NCBI GenBank assembly: GCA_019321725.1
Contig: CM033110.1
Location: 22,809,210 to 22,873,209, forward strand
Origin: Paulownia fortunei
Lineage: Eukaryota; Streptophyta; Magnoliopsida; Lamiales; Paulowniaceae
Length of the DNA: 64,000 nt
Reading direction: 5' to 3'
How positions within the stretch are numbered: position 1 is the first letter of the stretch; each line of letters begins with the position of its first letter. The position numbers and the translations under genes are program-made. A model generated the notes under the pieces. It ran no database searches, was not told where the DNA came from, and saw only the letters and a program-made list of their open reading frames with translations. This document shows positions 1-13,285 of this stretch, piece by piece.

Positions 1-1607
1 ATATTTAAAAAAATATTAATTAGATGACAAGAATAAAGAATGCTAGATTTTATCTTGTAACATTCAAAGATTTCATCCATTGTGTCCCTTTTAACAAGAA
101 TATTAGGTAATCAAAAGTGGCACCAGTTCTGTCCTGGATATTTACTATTTTTGACATTGGTTCTTTCAACAACTTTAGGTATGACTTTTAGTAACCACCT
201 CTAATTACGTCCAATATTTGAAACCTAAGTGGAATTTAGTATGCTAATGAGGTTGAATTTAAATCTGTTTTGAATATGCTCTATTTGGTAGATTTTTAAA
301 TTTGTAAATAAATTTGGGACGAGTGTTGAGTTTTTATTTTTAAATTTATTATGTTATGAACTCACCTTATTTAATTTTTTATTTTATTTTATATATATTT
401 ATATAATATTATTTTTTTAAATATATATTTTTTAAATTTTTTTAGTCGCGCCATGTAAAAAAATATTTTTATATTTTAAAAATTATAAAGCGAATTTATC
501 GGATTTAGCATGTCTAATTCGAACCCAACAGGTTCTGAGCGAGTCGAGTCTTGATCCTTAAAAAACTTAATGGGATGGATTTCGAATTTTAGCGAAATAC
601 GTCTTATTGACATCCGTAGTAAAATTGATTTTCTATTTCACTTAATTCAATGTGGATATAATGCATGAAAATAAGACTATCAATTGATCGAATGTACATT
701 CTAATCCAATGTAATTAAAATAAATTTGATCTGATAAAAAATTCACGATCCATAAAAATGGATTGAATATAGAATGGAATGCTTCGCTTCATTTAAAATC
801 TAAATTAGATAATTAAAGGATATACCTCGCGAAGGAGCGAGTGATCATTTTCTTTCACATATAATATATCCTAAAATATAAATATCATAACTTCAACTTA
901 CAAAATATAATCCTATTAGATATGGATTCAAAATACAATAAAAAAATAAATCCGACAATGACCCATCGCCAGTGGTAGTGAAAAAATATAGAACTCTGCT
1001 AATTTTTTAGGCTTGTCTTTTCTTTAATCATGGTTATAGCCTATAGGCCCATAAATCCACAGTTTATTTTTCAGCTCAATAATAAGCAAGAACACTTCAG
1101 AATGATTATTTTCCTTAAGTCAGCTTAACAGAAAAAAAGTAGGATAACCAGTCAGCCATTCATTTAATTTTGTAAGTTCGAAAAAATTATTATTCAAATT
1201 TGAGCTAAATCATAAACCGTGGAGAAAACTCTCTCCATCATTGCCTATTTTTTGATGGCTTAACACACAGAAGTAAAGCTATATGATTCATTAGTTCTGC
1301 AGTGAAGATATATCTACATATATAATATGTTACTAACAGATATAACTAAATCTGATAAAACCAATTGTTCAAACTAATGTGGCCACAGACAGCACAATAT
1401 TACGTTGTTGAAGAAAATGATTATGATTTAGCAAGAATATTAAAAGTACAAGGTTTAACAATCCTTTTGTCACAGACTTGAGTTCAGAAAACTATACAGA
1501 AACAACAATCTGCTACAGCTAATATTTTGCCCAAGAAGACTTTTAACACTTGTCTTAATATAGTCTTCTGCTGCTTCTACTATTCTAACGGTCCAGGATC
1601 TGAAAAT
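1..1607. other. AT-rich intergenic region, 3' of the NAC gene
   Basis: No gene is visible. Positions about 300-620 read on the minus strand like a decayed hAT-type MITE of the 'GGATGTCAA' class: a GC-richer end near 540-615 followed by long A/T runs. The last few hundred bases before 1608 are probably the 3' UTR of the NAC gene, but no poly(A) site was assigned. Confidence 0.4.
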
Positions 1608-2848
1608 TCAGTAACTCCACAAGCAATCAAGGTCCACTGGAGCAGTAGAGATAATTGGGAATTCTTGATCCTCGTAAGGCTTAAATCCCACTTCATGATA
1701 GGACATATCCTGTGAGAATCCTGCTTTAGCATTTTGCTTCAAGTTTGGGACATTGTTTTCGAGCAAAAGCCTTAGTATCGACTGATCTTGCATCAAAGCA
1801 GAATCCGGGTTATTCAAATTTTCTGTGCATTGAGACGAAAGAATTGAATTCGGAGTGGAAACTTTAGGACAGATAAATGGAAACCACGAAAAATCACAGT
1901 TCCTTGAAGAAGAACTGAAATCATCAATCAATATATCTCGAGGGTCCTCCATTGGATTGGAGATGCAGGTCACGTGAGATCCCTCAGCAGCATCTGTAGT
2001 TCTTATATGATTTTCATCAGATGACAAGTCCATCAGTGGAGGCAAATCCGATGTCTGCGAATCAGCACCACAATTTCTGCTCCTCATGAGCCCTGAGATA
2101 TCCACTGCTTTCCCTCCTGAACTCTTCTTAAAGATTCTGCAGATCACCCATTCGTTCTGCAAATTTCATGGCATCAGCAAACCAAAATCAAATAAAACAG
2201 AGAAAGCAGGGAAAGACAGAGGAAGAACAGGGGAAAACAAAGGAAAACAGGGGAAGTTCGTTACTTTAGCAGTTTTGGGAGATTATGCATGGAATGCTTG
2301 CCCTCCAATCTGTATTCATGCATAACCCAGTTACTCTTTTCCCCTCTAGGAGCCCTCCCTCGGTAGAAAACCAACGTTTTTTTCATTCCGACCAAGAATT
2401 TGGCCCTGAAAATCTCCCTATCCTTTCCAGTTGCCTTCCAATATCCAGCATCCGTAGCTCTATTTGTCCTCAAACCAGTTGGATACTTCCTGTCCCTTAG
2501 ACAGAAAAAATACCACTCTTTTTCTCCCATTTTCGCCTTCCCTTCAATATCAAACACACAGCAGACTCAGAAAATAAACCAATTTCAGGTTTCAGGCTTG
2601 TGCATCAACACTCATAGAAACAAGAAAACTGAGCACACAGTATGTGATATTAGTAACTTACATGGCAAATCCCAAGGTTCAACCTTGTTCAGGTCCACCT
2701 CTCCTATAGCTTTGGTGCTGAAGCTGCTGTCAAGTACTTTAGGAGATAAGTAATGAGTTATAAGCTCTTCATCGGTCGGGTGGAATCGAAAACCTGGTGG
2801 CAATTCGATTGGCTCATCATTTGTATTAAAACCAGAGAATTTCTCCAT
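1608..2848 (-). CDS. NAC100-like: NAC-domain transcription factor, NAC100/NAC079/ORE1-like, miR164-target class
   Basis: Plant-specific DNA-binding transcription factor. Exon 1 is 2848-2662 (start ATG at 2848, donor GTAAGT) and encodes the first NAC subdomain with [14 protein letters not shown] near residue 17. Exon 2 is 2541-2265 and carries [27 protein letters not shown] and the [27 protein letters not shown] block. Exon 3 runs to the stop at 1608, with [11 protein letters not shown] at its head and an acidic, Ser-rich C-terminal activation region. The exon 1/2 join closes in frame and restores the conserved [16 protein letters not shown]. The exon 2/3 join with the obvious donor (GT at 2264-2263) and acceptor (AG at 2158-2157) is out of frame by one base. 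A downstream AG at 2138-2137 restores the frame (330 residues) but removes NEWVICR. So a one-base indel, a sequence error or altered splicing must be considered. The start and the miR164 site place it with the NAC100/ORE1 branch, which acts in organ boundaries, leaf senescence and auxin response. Confidence 0.88.
1958..1978 (-). promoter_or_regulatory. miR164 complementary site in the NAC mRNA
   Basis: The plus strand here equals miR164 (TGGAGAAGCAGGGCACGTG + CA) at 17 of 21 positions. The differences are at miRNA positions 7, 13, 20 and 21, and positions 10-11, where cleavage would occur, are paired. In the mRNA it encodes SHVTCISN, the place where miR164 sites lie in the CUC/NAC1/ORE1/NAC100 genes. 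The position 7 and 13 mismatches suggest weaker regulation than in the canonical targets. Confidence 0.75.
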
Positions 2849-3096
2849 TCTTGTAAACTCCTGCTAAATCCTATGTATCAATAACTAAACATGAAATTTT
2901 GTTCAAAGATGGAAAAATGTTTTACGATACATACTACCACCTTTTATGTGACTGAATTTGCTGAAAAACCAAAACCCTGACTCAAATCCCTTGAATCATA
3001 CAACTACCTAAAGAGAAGAAACAGAAGGAAAAGGTTGTGAAGGGCTGGGGAAATTTTCAGTGCTAGTACAAGATTATAGATGGGAAATTAAGTGCG

Positions 3097-3108
3097 CATT
3101 TATACAAA
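3097..3108 (-). promoter_or_regulatory. Probable TATA box of the NAC gene
   Basis: Minus-strand TTGTATAAATGC lies about 250 bases upstream of the NAC start codon. A pure (GA/TC)n tract sits 35-75 bases further upstream, a common core-promoter neighbour in plants. Confidence 0.5.
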
Positions 3109-3139
3109 AATCTATATAGTTATGCACTGTGTGCATGTG

Positions 3140-3141
<2 letters not shown>

Positions 3142-3171
<30 letters not shown>
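3142..3171. repeat. (GA)n microsatellite in the NAC promoter
   Basis: About 15 uninterrupted GA units (CT on the NAC sense strand). GAGA tracts of this kind are bound by BBR/BPC factors in plants, so it could act as a promoter element as well as a length-variable marker. Confidence 0.85.
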
Positions 3172-3174
<3 letters not shown>

Positions 3175-6100
3175 CTCTTAACAGAAAGATAGAGAGGTTT
3201 AGCTGAGAAGAAAAGTGTTCAAAAGGGACAGAAGTCCATGAATAGTTGTTTTTAGAGGAGATATAAACGTGGGGATGTAAGGAAACTTTGGTTGGGCAGT
3301 TTCTACCTTCTGGTTCTTCTCTTTTAGCTTTTCTGCTGTAATACTGTGAATCATCTTTTGTTGTCTTCCTGAATTTGACCTTAGCACCTTATCTCCTTAT
3401 TTTGCTCCAATATACTAAAATCACAATTTCTTTTGCAATTAAAATTTTATTTTTAGAAAAATAATTAATTACACCAATACATTACGATATCAATTACTAC
3501 GAATAACTCTCTAGTATAACAATTAATTGTTAATTAAAAATTTATTAATCAAACAATTATGTATAGTAACATATATTTTTTCAGGGAATTCAAGTACCGA
3601 GACCTTAACTTTTTCAACTTAGGTAGGTAAAATTAATTAACAAGATGCAATCATAAATAATAATTTTAGTAAGATGGGAATTCAATATATTCAAAACAAA
3701 AAAGTCCAGTTGGTTGCAATCTGTTTAACCAAAGTCATCTACTTGCAAAGTTGCTATGTATGCTAACTTCACAAAACCCAACTTTGTCTTCAAGTGGAAG
3801 GGAAAATGAAACAAAGACATCAAAAAATGATGAAAATTATTATCTCAATTTGCTCATAATAATAAGACAACAATATTTAGTGTCCAGATTTCTTTTCCAA
3901 CTTATAAGGACCACAAAAGCATTTTCTGTTAGGGGCTTTGGTCGATGCATAATTCTCGTGATTTAGGCTCGTGTGACGCATTTCTTATAGATTTTTTAAA
4001 TGCTTTAAGAGGTTTCAATACTCTCGTCTCTTTTATTGTAAGTATTTATCTCATTTTCTTTCCCGTATTAAATTGTGTTACATATCTTTCTCATAGAAAT
4101 ATCTATGAAATTTGTAACTAACTAGATTATAAAAAGAGCATCGAAATGTCAGGAATACGTGCAACTACACTAGCAAATTGAATTCCAATTTTTGCAATGA
4201 AACTTCCTAATTTTACAAAAGTTGAAGTATTTCATAGTTATAAATAGGGATGGAAACGAGCCAGTTTTTGGACGGATGTGGTCCAACTCAAAATTCGTTT
4301 TGTTAATATTTTTTAATATCTAAATTAGGATTTGAACCCGATTGATTAAATCCGTTAAATCTATTTTATTATTTATAATAATTAAAAATATATTTTTTTA
4401 AAAAAATAATACATTAAAATTTTTTAAAAGATATATTTTTTTAAAAAAATAATATCACATAAATATGTATATATTAATTTTTTAAAAAATAAATGGAGTG
4501 GGTTTTGTATAGGGTGAGCTTAAACATAAAATCTTAAAATTTTATTTTAAATTTATTTATAATAATAAAAATTTATTTTAAATTAAACGAATTTAAACAG
4601 ACATCATTATTATTCTTAATTATGAAGGAAGGGTGCATAACCTTTGTCGTAGGACAATAGAGATAAAATTATTAGGGGACTATTCTGACAAGAATTTGTG
4701 TCAGATGAAGGTTATAAATGCCATTTTATACTCTTTATCCTTGCATCTGGATAATATTTCCAACTGACGCAAATAATTGACTGAAATGGATTGACTCTAT
4801 TCAGTGAATCTTGTGCACTTGGAACCAATCTGGTTACCAAAAAAGCAAAAAAGAATATATTCAGTTAATTTAATTTCTTGCCTTTGGCTTAAGAAAAAGA
4901 CCGCATCTTAATTATTGACAGTATTAATAAAAGAAAATATTAGACAAAGTCCATTTTCAACAGTTTCAGTTGTACCCGACCTAGTTTACATTACATAAGC
5001 GCTTCTGTAATCAACTTGATATGTATATTATATGTCAATGGCCAAATATTTTTGACAAAAAATGAAGGGTAATTAATATTAAATAATTATCAATTAAAGT
5101 ATATAATTTAATTATTTATTTAAATTTTATCAACTCATATTTTTTAAAATTTATATAAATCCTCGTAACTCTCATTTGTATGTTATCCCAAAAATTAAAG
5201 AATTAGAGAGAGTTTGAGAGAAGATAAGAAAAAGCTTTTTTTTTTATGTAGATTATGAGTTGTAAGTGTTATAAATACTTGTATTTTTTTCTCCATTTAA
5301 TAAACGATCTGCAGCAGGTTTAGAGACGTAAACATTATTGGCCGAACTCCATTATCAAATTTATGTGTGTTATTTTTGTTCTCACTAATGTAATTTATCA
5401 AGAATTTTCATAATTACCCAATATTTTATGCTTTAATTGCTTGTACAGGATAAAACAATGAATCTAATTAAGCACTTTTGTGATCAACTTGCAAAGCTGC
5501 ATGTGTTTTAAATGTCACAGCATTAGAAACATGCTAAACAAGGCTATTTTCATTGCGACTCCTTATAATGTAATAAAGTATCAGGCCTAATATTAGAGAT
5601 AAGAATGTAATTTAGAATGTCAATAACCCGTGTAGCATATTTTGATTCGACGAAATCTAATGGTGTCTTGCTTCAAATGGACTGCATGTGTATTAACTAA
5701 TTTATTCTCGGGCTATATTAGCAGTGGGCAACTTCTATTAAGATAAGGGAAGTTGTACAAGAAGGTAATCTAATTGGTGTGGTCTATTAGCTCCTATAAA
5801 GAAATTAAAGGGTTTACTTTATTTTAGATTCTAACATGCGAGTTAGTTTTTTTATTTTACAATTAAAAAGATTCGAGTAAAGACTCGATGTTGATATTTC
5901 AATTAAAAAAATTTAATCATCAAGAAATGTTATATTCACCATAACTCGATCGAATCAACTCTACAGAATTTATCATTTTGATCACCCAAATCCCACCAAC
6001 ACACTAATGACCAAAGTTCGTCATCCGATCCCAACATTATAAACTACTATCACAACCCATAATACATAAGGTTTTCAATTGTTGATATGAAACTATAACG

Positions 6101-6209
6101 AGGAGTTCATCCCGTGGACAATAATTATAATTTAATTAAAAAATATTATAAAATTCAAGAGAATTGCCATGTTAATTGCTTATCTTTGCGATTCATTCAT
6201 CATAATTAA

Positions 6210-6245
<36 letters not shown>

Positions 6246-8300
6246 CAACTAATGAGAATAGTATCTATCCATTTCGAAATCAATATTTATTTCTTTGGTT
6301 GGGATCTAAGATCGGTGGTTCAAGAAATATGAATTGAATTTGAATTAATTTATAAAATAAACACACACTAGATTAGTTGGGATCGTCTAAATTCAAAATC
6401 CTCCACTATTTAAATGAGTAATACACATAAAAAAATATAAATTATCTTATGTAGAATAAATTAGAGATTATTTATAAACTAGTATATATGCATGTGACTC
6501 ATAATTGAGACATATATTTTGATTTAAACAAACTTAATGTATTATTGATAGATGACCGACGACCGACCCAACTTGAGGATCGGGGCAAGTCGAGACCTGC
6601 TTGCTTGGGTCTAGTCAAGACCCGTGTTAGACGATGCAAATACTTGCTTGCTCGGGTTCGATCGGGTCAAGATCATGGAAGAAGATATGAATAGTTTCCT
6701 ATTTGGTCTTTATAGACATTATAAGGGGCACAATCGGAAAATGGGTGTTTACACCTATCCACAACGTGAAACTTCAAAAAGTGCAAGGTGAAATTTCAAA
6801 AAATTGATTACTTAAAAAATTCTCTAGATTAGCTTTGCTGTGCGCAATGTGTTGCAATCAACTTTATATATTCTTAATTAATTTATCAAGTTGAAATTAG
6901 GGTAAAGTAAACCTTGCTGGACGGAGGAAAATATGAATTCATTATGGCAATAAAAAGTGTTACCTTTAACTATTAAAATAACTAATAAAGTACAATAACA
7001 TATAAGATATTATTTTTTAGTGAGATATTTGTTATCATATCTTTTAAGAACTAATTAAGTATGATCAATAATCCTGTAAAAAGCAACAATTATGGTGCTA
7101 ATATATTATAATGAACTAACAACACATTTTGATGTGCTTTAAAATCGAATCTATGATTAATTTAGAGCCTAAGAGATTCAACATAGACTTCATTTGCATA
7201 AATATCGATAACTATTAATAATTATTCAATTGCAACAATCAAGTAAGTAGCATTAAAGTACACCAATGAAATTAGCTTGACATTTTGACAAATTTCATGA
7301 TCTTACAAAAACTCGAGTCTTAATGCTTCAATATTTACGACTTGAGTTGGGTTTAATTAATAGGTTTGGTTTAACTCTTTTCATACCTCATCTTCAAAAT
7401 TCTAAGCAATATCAAATTTAATAATTCCAACGTGTTTTTTATGCCTATTTCTTTCATAGACAAATGTATAGAATCTAGTCACAATTATTTTTACTCTACA
7501 TATTTATGTCAAGAGTAAAATCCATGAATATCTCACGAGTTATACCAAAATTGAAAAAAAAAAATATGTTAAAAAAATAGATTAAAAAAGCTCTCGTATT
7601 CTGTGATATCTTGTGCAGAACTTTCATTCTGTCACAAATTAAAACTAAGAGCGATGATGGCTTACGCGCTGTGCGTACGAAATTGGAGTGTTTTGGCTTC
7701 TTTTGACCTTCAAATGCAAGTTATTTTACACCCTTCTCCTTTGATATGCATATTGTGAAATTAAAATATAATGTATTAAAGCAAGAAAAAAAACTTGCAT
7801 TTTAAGTTTGTTTTATTTATGTTTTGCTAAAACTCGAGAAACAATATTTTTATGGATGAATTTTTTTTTTGATTTTGCATGTAACAGTTATTGTAATTTT
7901 TTTTTAGTTTATTCACAAAAATATTTGCTCCATATGCAAATTGAAAATTACTAACTTTTTTATTTTTATTTACAAAATATGATCATTAAATTATTTACTT
8001 AAAAATCACAACATAAAGACTAAAGTACTAAATAGAACACTTTAAAATCAAATATTCGTGTTCAAAAAGAAAATTGATCAAATAAGTAATATTTTACCCA
8101 CAACTTTTTTCCTGAATATGTAAAAATTGAAGAGAACTATCAGTTACAATATAATTTTTATTATCTTTTAATATATTTCAGTAAACTATATTCTTAACTA
8201 TGCATTATTCGAATTTATAGAATTTTGAAATAAAAATAGTCATTAAAAGATAATAATATAAATGTTTACTATATTTTATATTTAATTTTTATTATTTTTT
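3172..8300. other. AT-rich intergenic region with MITE-like debris
   Basis: No gene can be supported. Positions about 4245-4610 begin with a 'GGGATGGAAACGAG' type end and continue into A/T hairpin-like sequence, like a decayed hAT MITE. Positions 6208-6243 are an (AAT)n microsatellite. Positions 6550-6680 are an isolated GC-richer patch rich in GACC/GGTC words, probably from an old transposon. Short open frames here have no recognisable similarity. Confidence 0.45.
6208..6243. repeat. (AAT)n microsatellite
   Basis: About eleven uninterrupted AAT/ATA units in intergenic DNA. Confidence 0.9.
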
Positions 8301-8722
8301 TCCCCACCATCTTGTATATATTTTCTTTTTCCTTCTTTCTTATTCCAACCCCAACCGACCACTATCCCTATCTCCACCCCACTCGGCCTTACCGCCGCTC
8401 TCCACCACCAATTTCTCACCCAACCCCCGCTACACAACACCCATCCAACCCAAATCCACCACCACCCCCAGCCTCCAACCACCTTGACCCAGCCAACCAG
8501 TACTCCCAACCTAATTCGCCTAATTTGCCTAATTTGCCTGGCCCAATCCAAGGCCACCCTAAACCCGCCACCACAACCCCCAAGCCCAACTCGCCGCCAC
8601 TCTCCTCGAAACCTCAAACCACCCTATGACGACCCTAATAACCCCACTCACCCAGCCTCCTCTCAATCTAACGACCCACCGCCGCAACAACCCCCGCTCA
8701 ACCCGCTGCCACCTAACTGATA
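8301..8722. repeat. C-rich, G-poor strand-asymmetric island
   Basis: About 400 bases made largely of C, A and T on the plus strand and nearly free of G, inside DNA that is otherwise strongly AT-rich. Open frames in the plus strand give proline-rich peptides (HPTRPYRRSPPP and similar), but several frames are open at once. The peptides therefore probably reflect composition rather than a gene. It may be the core of a non-autonomous transposon; no terminal repeats were found. Confidence 0.5.
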
Positions 8723-9199
8723 CCCCAAAATCTATGTATACACATGTATACGAGGATATAACATGTGTGCATATTTAAAATGTTACAGTATATATGTATT
8801 TGTATCTTTATTATATGTATAGTATATGTGTAACATATAACATAAATTATCAAAATTTGGACAGAATCTCTATTAAATAAAATCAATCGATTGCTACATT
8901 TAAGGCGAGAGTTAACTGCACCTAAATTTTAACGATTTATAAAAAGTGGAACATGTATTACAAATTAGGGGTATTACAAATGTTGGAGTCAACACACACA
9001 CACACACAAAGAAAGTAAAAACAGGGATTATGAAATGAAAACCCCAAATCTCATTTTTTATTATTTGGCATGGTGTTAAATAATTGTATTCTCTTGCCTG
9101 TAAAAAGACTTGAGGAGGAGTTGCAAAAAACACACCAAACAAACACAACAATTAAAGAGAAATAATTTGAATACAAGATCGAGAAAAAAAAAAAAAAAA

Positions 9200-10155
9200 G
9201 AGTAATTTGTGAAAGTTAAATTGTGATAGGTGTGAGAAAACACTTGAAATTTTTTTTCTTGGTCAATACAAAGGGACTGTGAGTATTTTTTGATAACTAT
9301 TAGACTGATTGTACAAGAGTTTTCTATTCTTGAGTTTTGTCATAAAATTCAAGGGTGTATTTTTTTTATAAAGGAAAATTCTCTATTAGTGAAAAATGAG
9401 AACTCTCGTAAATGTAGCCGGATTTACCGAATCACGTAAATACTATATATAATTTTATATTCTATCGGTATCATTTTATTTTTGTCGTAATTTTGTTTGT
9501 GTGATTTCCCGAATATTCCTAATAAATCAAATATCGGATTCTCAATTGTTTTCACTGTGCCCAACAAGTGGTATCCGAGCCATTTGGTTGAGGCTAATAT
9601 TGAGATTTGATTTATTATGATGAACAGTAAGGGAATTTTACTCTTTGACAAAGAAAGGTGAAGGATCTCCTAATTCAATAAGATCTAGCAGTGACGTTGA
9701 AGGGAAAAGAGTGAAAACCAAAATATATGAAAGATATACAGTGGGAAGATTTAGAATCGTCAGCACGATTTAGCTTTGTATTGCGGATAACATTATCAAT
9801 AATATTGTGGATGGTGATTCTAAAAATTCGGCTTCAAAGCTGTGAGTAAAATTGGAGAACTTGTATCTCGAAAAAAAATTATCCGCAAAGTTGCTTATAA
9901 AGAGGCAATTTTATGGACTGAAGATGCAGGAGGGTGAAAGTCTTATGGATCATATGAACCATTTTAACGGATTGGTGGATCAACTGCGGAAAGTTGACGT
10001 GAAGATTGAGGAAAAAGATAAAGTCATTTTACTTTTGGTGTAATTTTATATTTTATTGGTATGATTTTATTTTTATCGTAATCTTGTTGGTGTGATTTCT
10101 GAATATTTCTAATAAATTAAATTTTAAATTTTCAATTACTTCTAATATACCAAAC
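9200..10155 (+). mobile_element. Truncated Ty1/copia LTR retrotransposon
   Basis: A 5' LTR with Tnt1/Tto1-like wording ends near 9565. It is followed by a tRNA-iMet primer-binding-like site, GTGGTATCCGAGCC, at about 9569-9582. Positions 9852-10043 encode a gag fragment of the copia UBN2 type: LENLYLEKKLSAKLLIKRQF, then YGLKMQEGESLMDHMNHFN and VDQLRKVDVKIEEKDKVILLL. Immediately after it, 10041-10150 repeats about 110 bases of the LTR end (compare 9451-9562), so everything between gag and the 3' LTR has been lost. The gag reading frame upstream of 9852 is degenerate. The outer 5' boundary is approximate. Confidence 0.8.
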
Positions 10156-12987
10156 AACAAAGACATTTCAAACAAAATATCAATAGATTATAATTATTTA
10201 ATAATACATGAACGTGTGCATAATTTTTAAAACATAAGAAAATTCAGAATTTTTTTATAATTTTGTCAAAATATATAGGGATTTTATACAATTCACTCTT
10301 ACATCAATAGACATAAAAACTATTCAACGGAACCTAAAATTATTTGTATATGTACGCTCGCCCAGTCGAATCCATGGAGGCTCGACGCCGCTCCTAGGGA
10401 GAAGCAGCTAGGTTATCAACACGATCTAATATTTGATTGGTTAATAATTGGTTAAGGTAAAACATGCCTAACTTTTGCTAAACAAACACAACCCTTATTG
10501 ACTAATTTTTTTGAGGTTTTGAATAATCTTTTCCGACATGAATCCACGACAGGGAACAGGGACGTGGCATCATTTGATTCGTTGGAAAGTCACATCTGTG
10601 TGCGCGCTTGCTCTTTATCCTAAAAACTACAAGTTAGGCTAACGATTTCTATGTTTAGTCGGTTTTGTTGAATTTTGAAGTTGAATGGAAATGGTAAGAA
10701 TTCAAGTCGAGTGAACGTAGCCAAATTGAAGTGAAACAAAACTAGAAATAGTGTCAACTACGTAGGCAAAATTCTTTTAAGTCATTAAGGATTTAAGTCA
10801 TTAAGAATTGATTTGAAATGATTGAAATGCTTAATTTTAAATTTATAATAATAAATTTATTTAATTTGTTTTAATAAATTTTTAATATAATAAATTTTAA
10901 ATTTTTGAACTTCTATTTTTAACTAATTTTTAAGTTATTGTAGTGAATTTAAAATTCATATTATATGAAATTATTTAAATTTTTTCTTCTAAATTTTTCC
11001 TTCAAATCTAAGTTATTACATCCAAATGTAATTTAAGTGTTCTTCAATTAAAGAAGGGTAATATTTGGACGACAAGACTATTCAAAAATAAATTTATTTG
11101 ACATATAATAGCTTAATACCATATAGAATATACTTTTTGTATCCCACCATTTATAATATTATTGATTTCTTAATTTTGATATTTGTTTTGTGAAGACATC
11201 ATTAATTAAATGTAACTTGTTGCATTCAGGGCAAATGGATTACTACTAGTAGAGTATAAATAGAGATGGTTAACAATGGATGATGAATAGCGTCTCTCTT
11301 TTATTTTCTTTTGTGTGCGTGGTATAGAAAAAGAAAACAAAAATTGTTGAAATTTCTTAACTTGATACCTAGGCTATCTTTCCTGACAATTAACTTGATA
11401 TTTTAGATTTTTGATGTGCTAAATTAAATATCTTTAAGGAAATCATAGTACGCACACCATTTTTTCTGAAGAACAATGAATTTTATACATTGTAATTGTA
11501 ACATTTTAAAAGTGCATATATGTGGTCAAGATCTCAAGCTTCTTTTATCTTGTTCAATTATTATACGTGCAATCACTGCTTTAATTTGGATTCAGTGAAC
11601 ACAATCAAATAATTAAAGCAAGATATTTTAAGATTAGATACATACAAAGAACCGACTATTCAAATATTTATCATGTTCAATTAATAACTCAAGAAGTTAT
11701 CACGACATGGGTGATTGAGCATTTGGGGCCAAAAAAAGGAAACTTGTATCCATAGCAAAGCACATTGGATTGTATCTGGTGGCAACAGGTTTCTTGATTA
11801 AAGGGGTGATAATATAATGTGGAACATGAAAAAATTGGTGGGCTTCGTGTAGGTTGAAGACACAGCTTTATTTTTATCATTGGCCTCATTATCATGCCTT
11901 GTGTGGTAGTTATTGATGATTTTTACCCTTAATTGCTAATTATTAAAATATTGCATTTTTTATGTAATGAGATATAATCGTTTCATTGAAAAAAACATTT
12001 AATTCCATAATGAAGGATAAATTATTGGGTTCTATTACTATTAAATTTATAGAATCCAGCAATATAGTCCAGGAAACAGGGATCGGATACAGACCAGATA
12101 TTTGAAGTTTCGGGTTAGATGGCCAAGTGATCAGGATTCGGAGCCCCTTATTTCGTATGACTACTGACTGGCCTATATCGATGAGACAGAATGGTGGGCC
12201 TAAAAGAGACGTAGTGAGTCACTAAATGGGCCTGTCGCTTCCATGTCTGTTTTTCCAATTAGAATAATAAATTTATTAAAAGTTTTTTCACTTCCCACTC
12301 AGTATGGTCGGCTCAAAATAATCACATGTAAAGCGTAAATTTTATTTCTTTATGATTATTACTTCATTTGTCATGTAAGTATGACTTGTGAATTAATTAC
12401 CTAACAATTATAAGGAAGATCGTTTCTATTGAAATAGATTTAAACATAATTTTGTATTATCTATTATATTATATTAATTATTTTGACACGTGTACTTTAT
12501 AAATAAATTTTTTATAATATACTGAATAATGCAATAAATTTTTTTATGTGCAATAGAATGTGTTGTGTTCCGTGTGGTCCTTGAATTGCCGAAACTCCAA
12601 AACCTCCTTAATTTATGAAATAAAGACAATAATTTTAATTTCTAAGAGAAATAAATTTCCTCGTTAATCCCATGTCTTTCCACCTGCCACGATTTTCATT
12701 TTTCAGAAGAAAAAAATATTTTTTGTTTTCTTCATTTTCTTTATCGTGCATCCAACTCCAGTCCATTGGTGCTTGCAGTTTAGAATGGAAAAACACTAAA
12801 CCTCTTAAAATCTCTAATTACAAATGGAACTGAGAGGCAAATATCAAGCATAACAAGGTTTTTGTCGTTTATTTCGTTAATAGTAATTAGTACTCCTACA
12901 TTCCCACATAACTGATTTAGTTTGAATGACTAAAAGGTTTTATATAAAAGTTAAAAAAGTATAAATTTTATATTATTTTTTTAAAGT

Positions 12988-13285
12988 AGTTTTCGAATTA
13001 TGAATTTTAAGCAGAATATTTAGTTCAATAATGGCTGCAATCAAGGAAAAATTGGAAACAATATAATTTTTCTATTCTAATTATATTTCTTGCGCATTTG
13101 AAATTTATTTTGAGCATTTCCTTTTATGAGTATATCTCAAATTCTCTCCCTCATTAATACATTTACCCAAACTGTGCCTGAATTATTAATCTTAAGAAGA
13201 ATTTTTAATTCAATAACGGCTGCAACCAAGGAAAAAAGAAAATAATAATAATAACGTTTCTATATATTCTAGTTATGTTTCTGGC
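12988..13285. repeat. Diverged direct repeat, two ~100-bp units
   Basis: The unit starting GAATTATGAATTTTAAGCAG at about 12993 recurs at about 13178 as GAATTATTAATCTTAAGAAG. Both continue through TTCAATAAYGGCTGCAAYCAAGG to a T-rich end. Spacing is about 185 bases and similarity is by eye roughly 80-85%. This is an old tandem duplication of non-coding DNA. Confidence 0.65.

Noticed and set aside
8282..8720. Gly/Trp-rich and Pro-rich frames as a cell-wall protein gene
   Set aside because: Several frames are open at once, no signal peptide, no repeat motif such as SPPPP units; best seen as composition.
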